Below, piece by piece: positions 44,580 to 55,216 of a stretch of 64,000 nt of DNA. The position numbers were made by a program, and so were the translations under genes. The notes beneath the pieces were generated by a model, which did no database searches, was not told where the DNA came from, and worked only from the letters and a program-made list of their open reading frames with translations. Origin of the DNA: Fomitopsis serialis (Eukaryota; Basidiomycota; Agaricomycetes; Polyporales; Fomitopsidaceae); the NCBI RefSeq assembly GCF_022376445.1, contig NW_025954970.1:310001-374000 (forward strand), read 5' to 3'. The first letter of the stretch is position 1, and each line of letters begins with the position of its first letter.

Positions 44580-45534
44580 GCGTGAAGGTGCCGCCTCCAC
44601 GGTCGTCGCTCGGGTCGGGCGGTTGCTCCCAGCGTCAAGCCCTAGTGCGACAGCGATTGCACAGTGGCACACCTACCACTGCCCGACCTCCCTATTTTGC
44701 CTCCTGTATTTGTATTCTACGTTCATGATTTGATGACCATCCTGTGCGAAGTACGCGTCCATCGCAAGCCACCAACCACCGTGGCAAAGATCCCCTTCGC
44801 AGAGTCAAGCCGCGCACCTCCTAATACTGGCAGCTCCACGTGTAGATGATGCCAGTGATGAGCGATTTTCGGTTCCGGGGAGCCATTCCCCTCCATGATC
44901 GAGTTATGTGCGTCGCCTTCTTGTCTCAAAACAACATCGGGAGATGACCTTCCACCGATGGACCTCGTGAATGAGACGATGAGAGACGGAGACAAGCATG
45001 TTTTGCAGTCTACTGCTTTCAATCAGTTTGAAACCATGGGGTATACGTACTCACAACCACTCACAAATAGTACAGCCCCTCACCCTGATCCTCGTCTCAT
45101 GCTATGATTCCGAGTTCTACGTTCTACGTTCACCACATCTAAGATTCGGACGCTCGCCTCTACACTGCAGTTTAAAGGTGCGTAGTCAAAGTGCAGACTG
45201 TCTGGGGAGACCGACGCTGATCTCCCGAATCCTGACACGCATGCGCAGCTCTGTCACTATGCCACAATCAGAGTAGCTCAAATGAATGGGCATCTAGCAG
45301 TACGATTCACAAGCATAGTGTGTATGGATTGAACCGTATGAGGATTGGGATGAGAGAGCAGTACATAACAACGAATATGAGACTGTGTGATCACAACCGG
45401 GACCTCGTCTGTCCGTCGCTCGACTTCAACAATGCGCACGCGGTAGCAATGAGTCAGTAAAAAGGTGCAGCCACTGATCGACGACAAGCAGAGGTTCTAC
45501 AACTGCTCCCACCTCGAATCGGATGGGGGAGCGG

Positions 45535-45637
45535 TAGTCTCGAACCCGCCTCTCACGGACACCCTAAGTAGCAGGGAACCTCTCAAGATCTCACGGGTTC
45601 CCTATTAAGGTGTCCGTGAGAGGCAGGTTCGAGACTA
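45535..45637. repeat. Long imperfect inverted repeat (hairpin)
   Basis: The left arm 45535-45580 (starting TAGTCTCGAACC) pairs with the right arm 45596-45637 (ending GGTTCGAGACTA) around a 15-base loop, with only a few mismatches and small bulges. It could fold as a hairpin RNA precursor or be the remnant of a small fold-back element. No ORF crosses it convincingly. Confidence 0.8.
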
Positions 45638-45682
45638 GGGGAGCGGGATCTGATAGTAAGTACGTTTCTTGTGGTGCACCAG

Positions 45683-45703
45683 CCTGTAGCATCATGCTAC
45701 AGG
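45683..45703. repeat. Short palindrome
   Basis: CCTGTAGCAT and ATGCTACAGG are exact reverse complements around a single central base, 46 bases after the long hairpin. A protein-binding or stem-loop role is possible but unproven. Confidence 0.6.
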
Positions 45704-45988
45704 ACTCACGAATGCTGAAGTAGATCGGGGGTGATGGTGAGCAGGGGTGTGCGTGCTAGCTCCGGACGCTGTACACGGGTTTCACTCATCCGACAGACCT
45801 CGGAATCTAAAATACCGGCTCTACCTCATCTGCTGCTTTAAGGATGGACACTCCACCGCTGAAGAATCAACACAGATCGCAGGAAATGTATAGCGGCATT
45901 AGACAGCGTATGTGGGCGAGCTTGCGGCAAGGTGAGGGGTATGAAAATGGTGGATGAATGCATTCAGATGTTGCAACACCGCGCTCAT

Positions 45989-46860
45989 TCAAAAACCGTC
46001 GTCATCACTGGCATCCTCGTCGAAACCGAAAGATGGAGTCGCATCCGCCGGCGGCGGCGAAGCGCTTCGCGAGAGCCTCTGCCCTTCGTGAAGAGCGCGC
46101 AGTCGCGCAAGCTCGGCTTCCATCTGCACGAGACGGGATTGCAGTAATTTGTTAGAGTTCTCCAGAGAAACGACACGATTGCAGGCTGTGTATAACGACG
46201 ACGATCAGCGGAGAATCTCTCGATGAACCAGTGTGAGACGTACCCCTTTTCAGAAGAGATACCTTGCTGCTCTTCTGATTCGAGACCGGCAGCACATCCT
46301 TCAGCCGAATATAGCCTTCCTCAATCAGGCTATCCGAACGCCCCGCTTCAGTCGCATCCTCTGCCTACGGGTAACCTCCTTGCGCGACTCAGCCAATCCG
46401 GTACCCATTCTATCGTCATCGTCAGAAATTGAACAACCTCGGCTTCGGTGCCCCGTGGAAGAGCTCGTAGTGGAGGGGGGCCGGGCAGGGCTATTAAGAC
46501 TCTTGTCCGAGAGGGGCGATATTCTTTCAGTTGTTCTTGCAGATGAATCGACCGACCAGGACTTCAATGCAAAAAAATGTCAGACTCAGTTGCGAATCAG
46601 GAGACAAACGTACGTCGCTTTCGTACATCACTTTGCCGTCTCCAGGTACATGCCAGAGAAGCTAGCATTGGAGAGAAACATCACCATGAGCTTGCTACTT
46701 ATCAAACAGCTTGCGTGGTACTCACATCGTCCACATCGCTGGTATTGTCTGTAGCTTCGCCGTCCAGATCATGCAGTGAGCCAACTAAGAGCGGCTCAGG
46801 TCAGATAGTCATGTCAGCGATCATATGTACCTTACCTTGCCAGCCGTCGACGATTGTCAT
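45989..46860 (-). CDS. bHLH-leucine zipper transcription factor
   Basis: Exons 46860-46836, 46784-46726, 46661-46614, 46561-46244 and 46185-45989 give about 215 residues once one missing base near 46340 is allowed; without it the phases do not agree. An acidic/Ser-rich N-terminus leads to a basic region (KEVTRRQRMRLKRG, with the E-x-x-R-R pattern). Helix 1 is LIEEGYIRLKDVLP, the loop VSNQKSSK, helix 2 KVSLLKRACNRVVSLE. A directly continuous zipper follows (NKLLQSRLVQMEAELARLRA), then an acidic end (FDEDASDDDGF). This layout is that of Max/Mlx-type dimerising DNA-binding factors acting in the nucleus. The His normally in the basic region is absent, so an E-box preference is not certain. The start ATG is a choice: it is the first that splices in frame. 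It lies 80 bases downstream of the unknown-family gene on the same strand. Confidence 0.75.
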
Positions 46861-46940
46861 ATGTACTCGGGGGCGATCATGACTGAGCCCCTCTTGGAGA
46901 CCTTCCGAGGAAATCCTACGAAGTACGAATTTCGAGTCAA

Positions 46941-48130
46941 TCAAATTCGTGGATCTAACCCGTTCCGCGTCTTGACGTACCCGTGCTCGACGACGGCAGA
47001 TAGATCCGCAGTGCTGGTCACCGCAACCGTCGCGTCCGAACTCTAGGAGGCCAGCGCCGTAAGAATGGTTCAGGCTCACCATCAATGTCGCCGCACCTCT
47101 ATGATGTAGTTCAAGATAGGTTCCATTGGATCGTAATCCTATGTACATATGTCAGAAACCACGCCATGTACTTCAAAATTACAGAGCTCACCTCCAATCT
47201 CTGAGGGACCTCTTCAATGCTCATGCTATCCGAAAGAACCATGGGGACCTCATCGTCATCTTCTTCGGCAAGAACTTGGGCAGGATCCCTCCCAGACGAC
47301 GCTTGCTCTTGTAGAAGTGTAGGAACACACACTGATCCTGAGTTCGACGTGCCATCGATGACGAACCTTCGTCGAAACTTTCATCGAGAACAGGTCCAGA
47401 ATGCTGATGCCATGATCTCGAGGTACTTTGCGTTGCCGTCAACGAGAACGACGCATCGGCTAGGGTAGCCTGTCCGGCACGAAACGATACCTCGACTTCT
47501 CGACCACCGTCGACGAAGGCAGCAACGGCCCATCGAGCTGTCTTGACCCAACCACTGACCAGAATTATGTCCTGTTGCTTCAAGTCAAGCTGCGCCTTCT
47601 CCGTGGCGAACTCGTACCAGTAGGCGTGATTGCGACCTATAAACTTCGGCACTAATGAATTCGGAAGCAGCTGCACGCCCGCGGCCGTTTTGGTTGGTAA
47701 CACCAAGACGGCACCTTGATTGTCGGTGCACCGGAAGTGAAGGCCCAGATTAGCCATGGATTTGCTAATGTGCGAGCAAGGTAAATCAGTGTCTGTATTT
47801 CCAGAAGCAGGGACACGCTCACGCATTGACAGTTGCATTGATATCGAGCTTTACAAAGCTCCTGCTGCAAACCGTATCCGCGGAGATAGCCGCAGCCTTG
47901 TAGCTGTAGAGGTTAGCCGGGATCTTGAGTTCCTCGAAAACGTCGGGGACGCCCCAGACCTGATTCACTACATGCTCAGCGGGGAGCGTTGGATTGAACA
48001 AGCGATGGAAGCGGCCCTTCACAAGGAAACCAACGTCTCCGATGAGGACCTCCCCATGTCGCTCCGGTTCCGGGTCCCATAGCGGGAACCCGTAGCCCAT
48101 GCCAACGAGCTCTCTAGCGTAAGTACCCAT
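46941..48130 (-). CDS. Unknown-family protein, paralogue A (YGFPLWDP / WAVAAF type)
   Basis: I cannot name this family. Exons 48130-47823, 47764-47192, 47138-47097 and 47042-46941 give about 341 residues, allowing one missing base near 47310. The N-domain (VGMGYGFPLWDPEPERHGEV, IGDVGFLVKGRFHRLFNPTL) and a second domain (QQDIILVSGWVKTARWAVAAF, DQCVFLHFY) align block by block with the gene at 59064-60968. An acidic segment and a short C-terminal part (STADLSAVVEHG) follow. No catalytic motif, signal peptide or membrane segment is visible, so it is probably intracellular. Both copies are on the minus strand, 11 kb apart, so this is a dispersed rather than tandem pair. The C-terminal end could extend into the bHLH region if the stop at 46941 were spliced out. 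Confidence 0.7.
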
Positions 48131-49300
48131 GCTGTGGACATCAGGTGAGTGAGGATGAACACAGAGTCCATTGCTTCATCTATATAAACCTCAGGATAAG
48201 CGCTTCTAATTGTCTGCAAGACGTGTGAACGTGCCATGGTAAGGCAGTGCAAACTCAATGCGATACCACACTGCACTGAATAGCACCGCCAAAGCTTCTA
48301 CCTGTCCGTGGAGAAGCGTAGCGATTGGTTTCGACATAGTCTGACTACCAGTCATCTTTCCCAGAACTCAAGGATGATCAAGGCTGACAGTGATACGCAC
48401 GCTCACAAGAACACCATCTCATGGAACCTGACACTAGCGCAGCTGCATCCGAAAGTATCCAAAGTATCCGCAACGCCTCTCTGACGAGGCTGACACTCAG
48501 CTTCGCGATAGAGAGATGAACGACCGGCCGTATCTCGCTAGAGTGCCCTGTATGGCCTAAGATGAATGATTCCGCGGGACGTAGTTACTGCAAATTGCCC
48601 TGACCTGTCGACACGACAGAAATCCCGCACCGCAGCACATACGAGGATTTGGTTGGAGACTAGACCCGTCTGCCTATTGACACCGATGGCCGCGTTGGTT
48701 TCTGTACTGGTGATATCAGGGAGCCGCACTGGCGGCTACCTGTCGGTTATCCGCACCTGCCAGGCTCAACAAGGTCAGTTGTCTCCTTGTGTCTATATCG
48801 GTTCACGTGAAGCAGCGAACGGACAGGTCCGCCGTTCCATCTGGCGTCGTTGCCCTGAGCTCGTGAATTGTCAACAGTTGCCTAACATCATGAGCAGACA
48901 GCGACAAAACAACAGCGAGAGGCTCACCAGTGGGTAATCCTTATACCAACCCACGCTGCACATCATGATCTGCCAATGAACAGACCTGAGACAGTCTATC
49001 CCGCGACAAACCCACACAACAGTAAGTACAGCTGGCCGAAGGACACACACGAATAGGAGTGATCTGAGTAGTGAGTTTTCCATTGCAACTCAGGCGGCTG
49101 CCATAGTCAACGAAACCACCAAGCCCCGTACATTAAGAATGTGTAGACGTCTATGAGTGGTGCAGCAGCCCCGTAGTGTGTGAGTGATACTGTACTTTTC
49201 GATTCGAGTAGCGGGAGGGATCGTGATGGCCGTATGTAGCATGACGTGGACGTAGATCTAGCATATTGCGGGCATGCCAGCGGAGGGAGAGCGGCGCGTT
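48131..49300. other. Intergenic, no gene recognised
   Basis: A plus-strand open frame at 48566-48937 has no motif. Otherwise this is the promoter side of paralogue A and the 3' flank of the mitochondrial carrier. Confidence 0.4.
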
Positions 49301-50470
49301 TAGACGTATTTCGAGAACCAGGGGATGAGCGACTGCGCGAGGGTGTAGCTGAACACCAGTTTTGGGCCCACGACAAGGATCTAAACACGATGGTCAGCAG
49401 ACGGTCGTGACAGACCGGTGAGCAGGCTACATACCTTGGGTGTGAGTCCCTTGAACAGTGCCGTCGCACCCTCGGTCTTGATGAGGTCCTTCACGATGGA
49501 CATGCCGCTAACCTTGCTCTCGAAGTTCGCGTTCTGGATGCGCGTCTTGATTGTGTCGAGTGGTGCCGCGACCGTAATCGACGCGACGGCGCCCGCAACA
49601 GAGGCGACGAAGTTCTGACCCCACGTAGCTTTGTGGTAGTCCTCGATCCCGAAGAGGTAGTCCTTCGTCATCGCCGATGCACCGAAGAGCTATGAGGGCA
49701 AGTAGGGGTTAGGATGAGATATGGATGAGGAGATAGGTGAGGAGGACGTACGGCGAAGAGCCGGGTGCGTTCCGCGCCACGGTCCAGCCCCAACCGCGGT
49801 ACAGCGTCGTGCCTTCCTCCAAGAAGATACGAACGACGCCCCGTCCGCGGAACGCCTCGGGATTCACCTGCCGCTTGATCTTGAGAGCATCCAACGGAGA
49901 AGGACGACCTCGCCGATACCAGTCAAGCTGCGCGTCCGATGATGTTACAAATAGTTGATGCAGGCCAGAAACACACACACACCTGCCGGCAGTTGCCTGC
50001 ATCATCATCTTGCCCTTCCGCTCACCGAAGGCGCTCGTAAACTGCGAGCGGTAGTTCCGCGCAAGGATGTCGCTGAACCATGGTTGCCCACCGTACTTGT
50101 ATATCCGCTGGGTGACCTTGTATCCTGCAGCATAGCCAGACCGGGAAGAGCGAGAGCAGCTTTTCCCGAGCGGTGCCGTGGCATATTCCCTGAAGACGAT
50201 CGGAGAGAGCGTCGACATGGACACCTGTCGTACGAGTGACTCTGTCACTTCGTTTCGTCCGTGGAGGACCCATCCCGCTTACCTTGGACTTGTTGCTCAT
50301 GAGCCGCTTCGCAATGGTATCCACCGGGTGGAAGACCAAGAGCTCCGCGATACCTGCCGTCGTTCACATTCTCAGTACTGTGCCGACCCTTCCCGTAAGG
50401 TTGTTCGCTGGCGTACCTGAAGTCCCGGAACCGAGAACCCGTGCAGCACCAGAGTCGCTGCCCTTGACAT
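49301..50470 (-). CDS. GGC1: Mitochondrial GTP/GDP carrier (Ggc1/Yhm1)
   Basis: Ggc1 exchanges matrix GDP for cytosolic GTP across the inner mitochondrial membrane. The minus-strand exons encode the orthologue-specific blocks ELLVFHPVDTIAKRLMSN, YKVTQRIYKYGGQPWFSDIL, LDALKIKRQVNPEAFRGRGV, LYRGWGWTVARNAPGS, DYHKATWGQNFVASV, APLDTIKTRIQNANFESK and GLTPK. The end is GPKLVFSYTLAQSLIPWFSKYV, with the stop at 49301-49303. The P-x-D-x-x-K/R carrier signatures appear as HPVDTIAKR, LDALKIKR and PLDTIKTR. Frame breaks by single lost bases occur near 50466, 50163, 50141, 50135, 49898 and 49757, yet the protein sequence between them is conserved. The start was chosen as the ATG that, with one restored base, gives MSKGSDSGAARVLGSG. 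The family length of about 300 residues is met. Confidence 0.88.
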
Positions 50471-50930
50471 TCAAGTGGGTGCCATGACTGCTGAGAATCC
50501 GAAAGCGGGAGGCGGATTGCGGGAGACAGTTGGAGGCAGGCAGAGAGAACGAAATCCGAGCGAGACGAGTCGACAGCAGAGACGGATGCCACCAGCAGCA
50601 AATATTTACAGCGTCGATCGAGATCGTATGACCGCGTAGGCGCCCATGTGGATCCGTACGCGTACCGACGAGCAACCGACCACGCTCCAACCAACCGCCA
50701 TTACGCCTGAACGCGACACTCGGGATTCTGCTCTGTTTCAGCTGAACTGTGACTGGTTTGCATATCTTCGGACCCGACTTGCGGGGCTGTTCCGAAGGGC
50801 CTGACCAAGGAGTTCTGCCTCATCAAGAAGGGTCATCCTCAGAGTCTGTCTGCGGAGGGACCGGAAGTTCGGTGACTTGCAGTCCAAACGCGGGGCCGGA
50901 TTACGATACCGCAAGAGCACGTCAGAACTA
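50471..50930. promoter_or_regulatory. Divergent promoter region
   Basis: About 460 bases lie between the starts of the carrier gene (-) and the Trs65-like gene (+). A minus-strand open frame at 50738-50956 is the antisense of the Trs65 start and is not called. No TATA box stands out. Confidence 0.45.
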
Positions 50931-53900
50931 ATGGCCAGCTTCGAAGACTTGTTCAACTCAAGCGTCTTGCAGGTCTTTGCGCCAGGAAGCGCACTCGAGT
51001 TTCCGGATGGCGTCTCCGGCGAGAAGACGAAGGACTGGCTTTCTAGCCTTATGCAGACCTACGGACAGGAAGGTAGCTTTCTTCGGTGAGGCGCATCATC
51101 CACAGTACAGTCGTTTGCGTGGCGATCGTCTACCCTCACGCGGTGTATATGCGTCAGAGCTCCCCTTTGAGCTTTGCTATTGCCGTTTAACACGGTCAAT
51201 CATCACGATAGATGTCAATGCTTAGATTAGGCGAAGCACCGTCGTGTGCCTCGCAAGGGGTACTAGGTCTATATCTGCATCGCGTGGGGATTTCTATCGT
51301 TGTGTCGAGCGAAGCGTCGAGTGTTCATCGCCGCTTACTGATCCAGCTGGTCTGAATAGATGAAATCATCAACTTCGTCCTCATTATCCGCTTTCCTCAC
51401 TCGCAGGAGGAGTCTGAGACTACGCCAGAGGTTGTGAAACCTCCAATCAGCCTTCTCTCTTTCCTCGCGCATCTCCAGATCTCGTACGAGGCCTCTACAT
51501 ATCTCCCTTCACCTCTGTCCCGTCAACTTCATCTGGTGCTGTCCCGAGATAGGCCGCCCGCCACCACGAACGACCTCTATCAACAAGGACAAGCCAGTCG
51601 CCCTCCTTGCTGCTGCTCATCCGAACATCTTCCCACCGGCCACGCCGAATCCTGTCCCGTCAGCTGCTAAGTCTGACCAGCAGTATGTACAATCCCAAGG
51701 TACCCAGCTCACGACGGGCGTATGGGGCGACCACCATATGGGTCCGACGCGCGAGATGTCTGAAGCCTTTGCGCTACTCTGGGCAGCAGACGAACAGGAG
51801 TGGGTCGCCGTGTACCGCATGTCGGTGCTCGTCCGTATGTGTCTAGCTTGTGCCTACATGTGTGTGCTCATTGAGTTGCTACCCCAGGTTACATGGCAAC
51901 GAAATTCGAAGATCCCCTCCTGTCTCTGACGGTGTCAACGACCCTCCGAGAGAAGCCTCTGCCTATAACTCCCCCTCGACGAGCGATAGCCGCGCTCCTG
52001 GAGGAGGTCGGTGGCTCTGAGAATCCGCTCGACATAATGTCGCCAATCAAGTCTGCTGCAGGAGACACTACGAACAATGCAGAACAGGATGATGATGACG
52101 ATCTACTTTCTGGCCTGGAAGAGATAAATCTATTGGAGGGTCTTCAGGCAGGCACGTCTTCATGATCCCGTTGCTGACCTACGCACTCTGATACGTCTTC
52201 TGTGCACCAGATCCTACATTCGCTAACTCAGAAGACGCGCCCCTGAGACTCCCTTCCACTCGTCTCGGACCGAAGACCCGCCGGACAGCTTTTGCGCTCC
52301 CTCCAGTACCGGGTTCTTCGTCATCATCGCAACAGTCAAGAGCGTCGCTGACGGCCTCCGCGGCTGCGAAGACGAGGCTCCCGCCCCCTCCCGCGAGCGC
52401 GACCTTCCGAAAGTCATTCCGCAAGACGATGAAGGTAGTCTCCGGCTTCCACGTGCGCATGCGCACAGTATTCGTCCCGTACTTCCTGCTCCCGCGCAAT
52501 GGGCAGAAGAAGCGCAAGGTTATCAGCACTAACGGGACGACCGACGAAGATGAGGACGAGGATGATGTCGAGACGCGCGAGCAGCGCGAGGCGGGCAACG
52601 AAGAGCACACCGTCGTGCTCTCCGTCGAGATCGAGAACACGTTCCCGGACATCCCCGTGCCCACTATTCCGAACTATAGCTTCGAGATCGAACGGGCAGA
52701 CGTCACCGTCAGTGGCACTGGCGCGAAGACCGTACTTGTCGCATGGGGCGACGCTGCAGACGTCTTCCCCGTGCGAATTGGCCCCAATGAACAGGTCAAC
52801 TTGCTCTACGCAGTGTCGTTCTTGCGCGCGCCGGAAGTGGACGACATGGCTATGGCGCCAGGGACAGGAGGGCAGGCGGGGAAGAGGACGAGCGTCGCGT
52901 CGGCGGCGGCAGCAGCGCAGGAGATGCGCCGCTCTGTGTCGATCAATATCAGCGTCCGTCCGTTTGACCGGACAAGTGTCCCTGGGCGGCCTATAGCAAT
53001 GAACCGGAACGCTATCGTATCCCACTAGGACATATGCGTCGTACTGGAGCTGCAAACTCAACTTTTCGTCAAACGGTAGTGCTTCTGGAGGACGTGGGGG
53101 CGAAGATGGTACGGAACCGGTGCACTGCCGACACCAGCGTCGCCGTTCCCGAACATCCCAGCACGCGTGCCGACTATCGTGGCCTCGAACTCCGCGCAGT
53201 CGTTGCGTCCACAGTCCCTCCCAGTCCTAGCGTGGCAGGCAACCGCAAGTTCACGTACAGCGCTCTCGACTCTCCTGCCATCGATGGGCGCAACAAGGCG
53301 AAGTCGCCTGTGAATTACCAAGGCCCAACCGCCATGCTCAACCCTGCCAACCAACCCAAAGCGCCATACCCCTCACAGCGATCCTCGCAACATCAACCCG
53401 ATCATCAGTGGAATCTCGCCCGTGGCAGGCAACCGTGCCTCTTTCATGCCGCCTCCGTGGCGTTTCAATCGACGTACCCTCGTTCACCCACGACGTACGC
53501 GAGTCCACAGGACTCGTACTTCTCGTTTGGTGCGTTGGGTCAAGCCCAGGGACAATCGCAGTTGACGTCTCCGGCGCGGAAGAGCCTGGACGCCCCGCAC
53601 ACCAGCGTACCCAGCGTACCCCGGCTCTCCACCACCAGTGCCACCGACCCATTCTGGCAGGCCCGTTGCGCAGCAGACCGGTGCGGTGCTGTCGGGCCTA
53701 CTGTTGACATGCGGCGCGATCGCGGGGGCAGGCTCGGTCCAACACCGGGTTGACTGTACCAGGATTCCTAGTAATGTGGAGGTGAGTGCTGAAGTGGAGA
53801 ACAAGGCGGAGGCGGGAGGACAGCCGATTGTCGTCAGCGTCGGTCTGCTCCCGACCATCAAGGAGGGCAGTTCGAAGGGCAAGGAAGGACGTCAGGCGAT

Positions 53901-54337
53901 ATATACCCGTTGGACCATTTACGCTGGATATCTTCGTGTTCAATCAGAGCTCGTGGACGAGAAGGTTCGAGGTGAGCCATCCGGACGAGAGGAGCGGAGA
54001 CGCAAGGGCAAGGGCGACGGGAAGAAGACTGACGGCGGATCTCCGGGGATCATGCCCCTGGAGAACCGAGTGCGCATCGGGTACGTACTTCGCAGCGCCC
54101 GGAAACATCTGCTCACGTAGGATGTGTCAGGCCTCTACTACCTTCGACTTGTCAGTCCGTGCGGATGGACTTTTTGGCGCTGACTCCGGGTGTTCACCCT
54201 ATCGACGAGCTGGTACTTACTGACGTGCAGAGCGGCTTCAGTATGCACCTACGGTACGTGACGGTTGACTGCGCTGTGAAACAATCTTGCTCACTAATCG
54301 CAGCTCGGTGATGGACGTAGTCGTTTGTGAACCATAG
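50931..54337 (+). CDS. TRAPPII-specific subunit, Trs65-like
   Basis: Trs65 is a subunit of the TRAPPII complex, which activates Rab GTPases at the Golgi. The start MASFEDLFNSSVLQVFAPGS, the later YEASTYLPSP, LTTGVWGDHHMGPTREMSEA, AVYRMSVLV and LTVSTTLREKPLPITPPRR, the C2-like strands GFHVRMRTVFVPYFLLPRN, VVLSVEIENTFPD and VNLLYAVSFLRAPE, and the last blocks FTLDIFVFNQSSWTRRFEV, IMPLENRVRIG, MDFLALTPGVHPIDELVLTD and SVMDVVVCEP follow the order of the fungal family as I remember it. An acidic DDDDDLLSGLEEINLLEGL segment precedes a GC-AG intron (about 52155-52210). Several single-base frame breaks occur, for example near 51555, 52985 and 53900. The part between 51086 and 51406 is unresolved. A Pro/Ser-rich spacer lies at about 53200-53700. 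The stop is at 54335-54337. Confidence 0.72.
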
Positions 54338-55216
54338 GCTTGTCTCACAGCTAAACGCTGTATTCGTCACCCCGCGCTAGTCTTGTTCCTGCTGGCTATA
54401 GGGAATCTTAATAGTGCATTGGCCTATGAGGCAGGTCAATGTGGCCCATGACAAGGTCTTGAGTCGCGATGCAAAGTGTTTCCAGTGCTGGAGCAATGCC
54501 CGTATCATCTCACGAACGCCGGTAGCCATCGCATACTAGTCTCGTCCGCCTTGACAGGTTCTCACAGCGTCAAGTCTAAGGCTCTTCTAAAAAGTATGTA
54601 ACATCGGATGCCCACATCGGTGCACCAAGCTCCGCGATGTTACTGGCGCGTACCAAGTTACTATGGGCTTGCCTGGGGCTTGACACCCCCGAGCACCCAA
54701 AGCACCCCTGCCACTGCACTCGCCAGTTCTACCCTTTAAGTAACATAACTCGACGAACAGCTCCATCCACCTGGGCAGGTCACACTCAGCACCGCGAACG
54801 CGCAGCCCCGCTCACACCAACACAAGCAACCACACACGAATAAAGATACAATATATACGGCACGCGCCCGCGCCCGACGCCATCCCAACGCGGACGCGAA
54901 CCAATTAAGCGTTCCTCGAGTACCGTAAGCCAAGCGAAGCAAGTGTGTGTGTGGTATCAGACGGGCGGGTGAGTACACGATACATTGGTGCGTCCGCCCC
55001 GGGCTGCAGAGAACCAAGCTGGGTGCAGAGCCGGGGCGGGCGGTGAAGAGATGGGACGTGGAGGGAGTGCGCGTTTAGCTGGAGCAAGGGGGCAGCGGCG
55101 ATGGGATGCAGGTCCGACGAGACGGGGTGGAGGGCAGGGTTCATGTATGTGTAACGACGGTCCGTACCGAATCGAGCACGGCATTTTGGGACGAGAGGGG
55201 ACGGAGCGCGGCGCGT
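54338..55216. other. 3' intergenic gap between convergent genes
   Basis: The Trs65-like gene (+) and the PC-esterase-like gene (-) converge here. No further gene is seen. Confidence 0.45.

Larger units (their letters stand above)
44580..45988. other. Intergenic with a hairpin; no gene recognised
   Basis: No protein motif on either strand. It contains a long inverted repeat and a short palindrome, listed separately. Confidence 0.45.

Noticed and set aside
45535..45637. tRNA gene, because of GGTTCGAGACT B-box-like sequence
   Set aside because: No A box, anticodon arm or acceptor stem fits; the two arms simply pair with each other.
50738..50956. Minus-strand 72-codon frame with protein-like composition
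   Set aside because: It overlaps the start of the Trs65-like gene on the other strand and has no family match.
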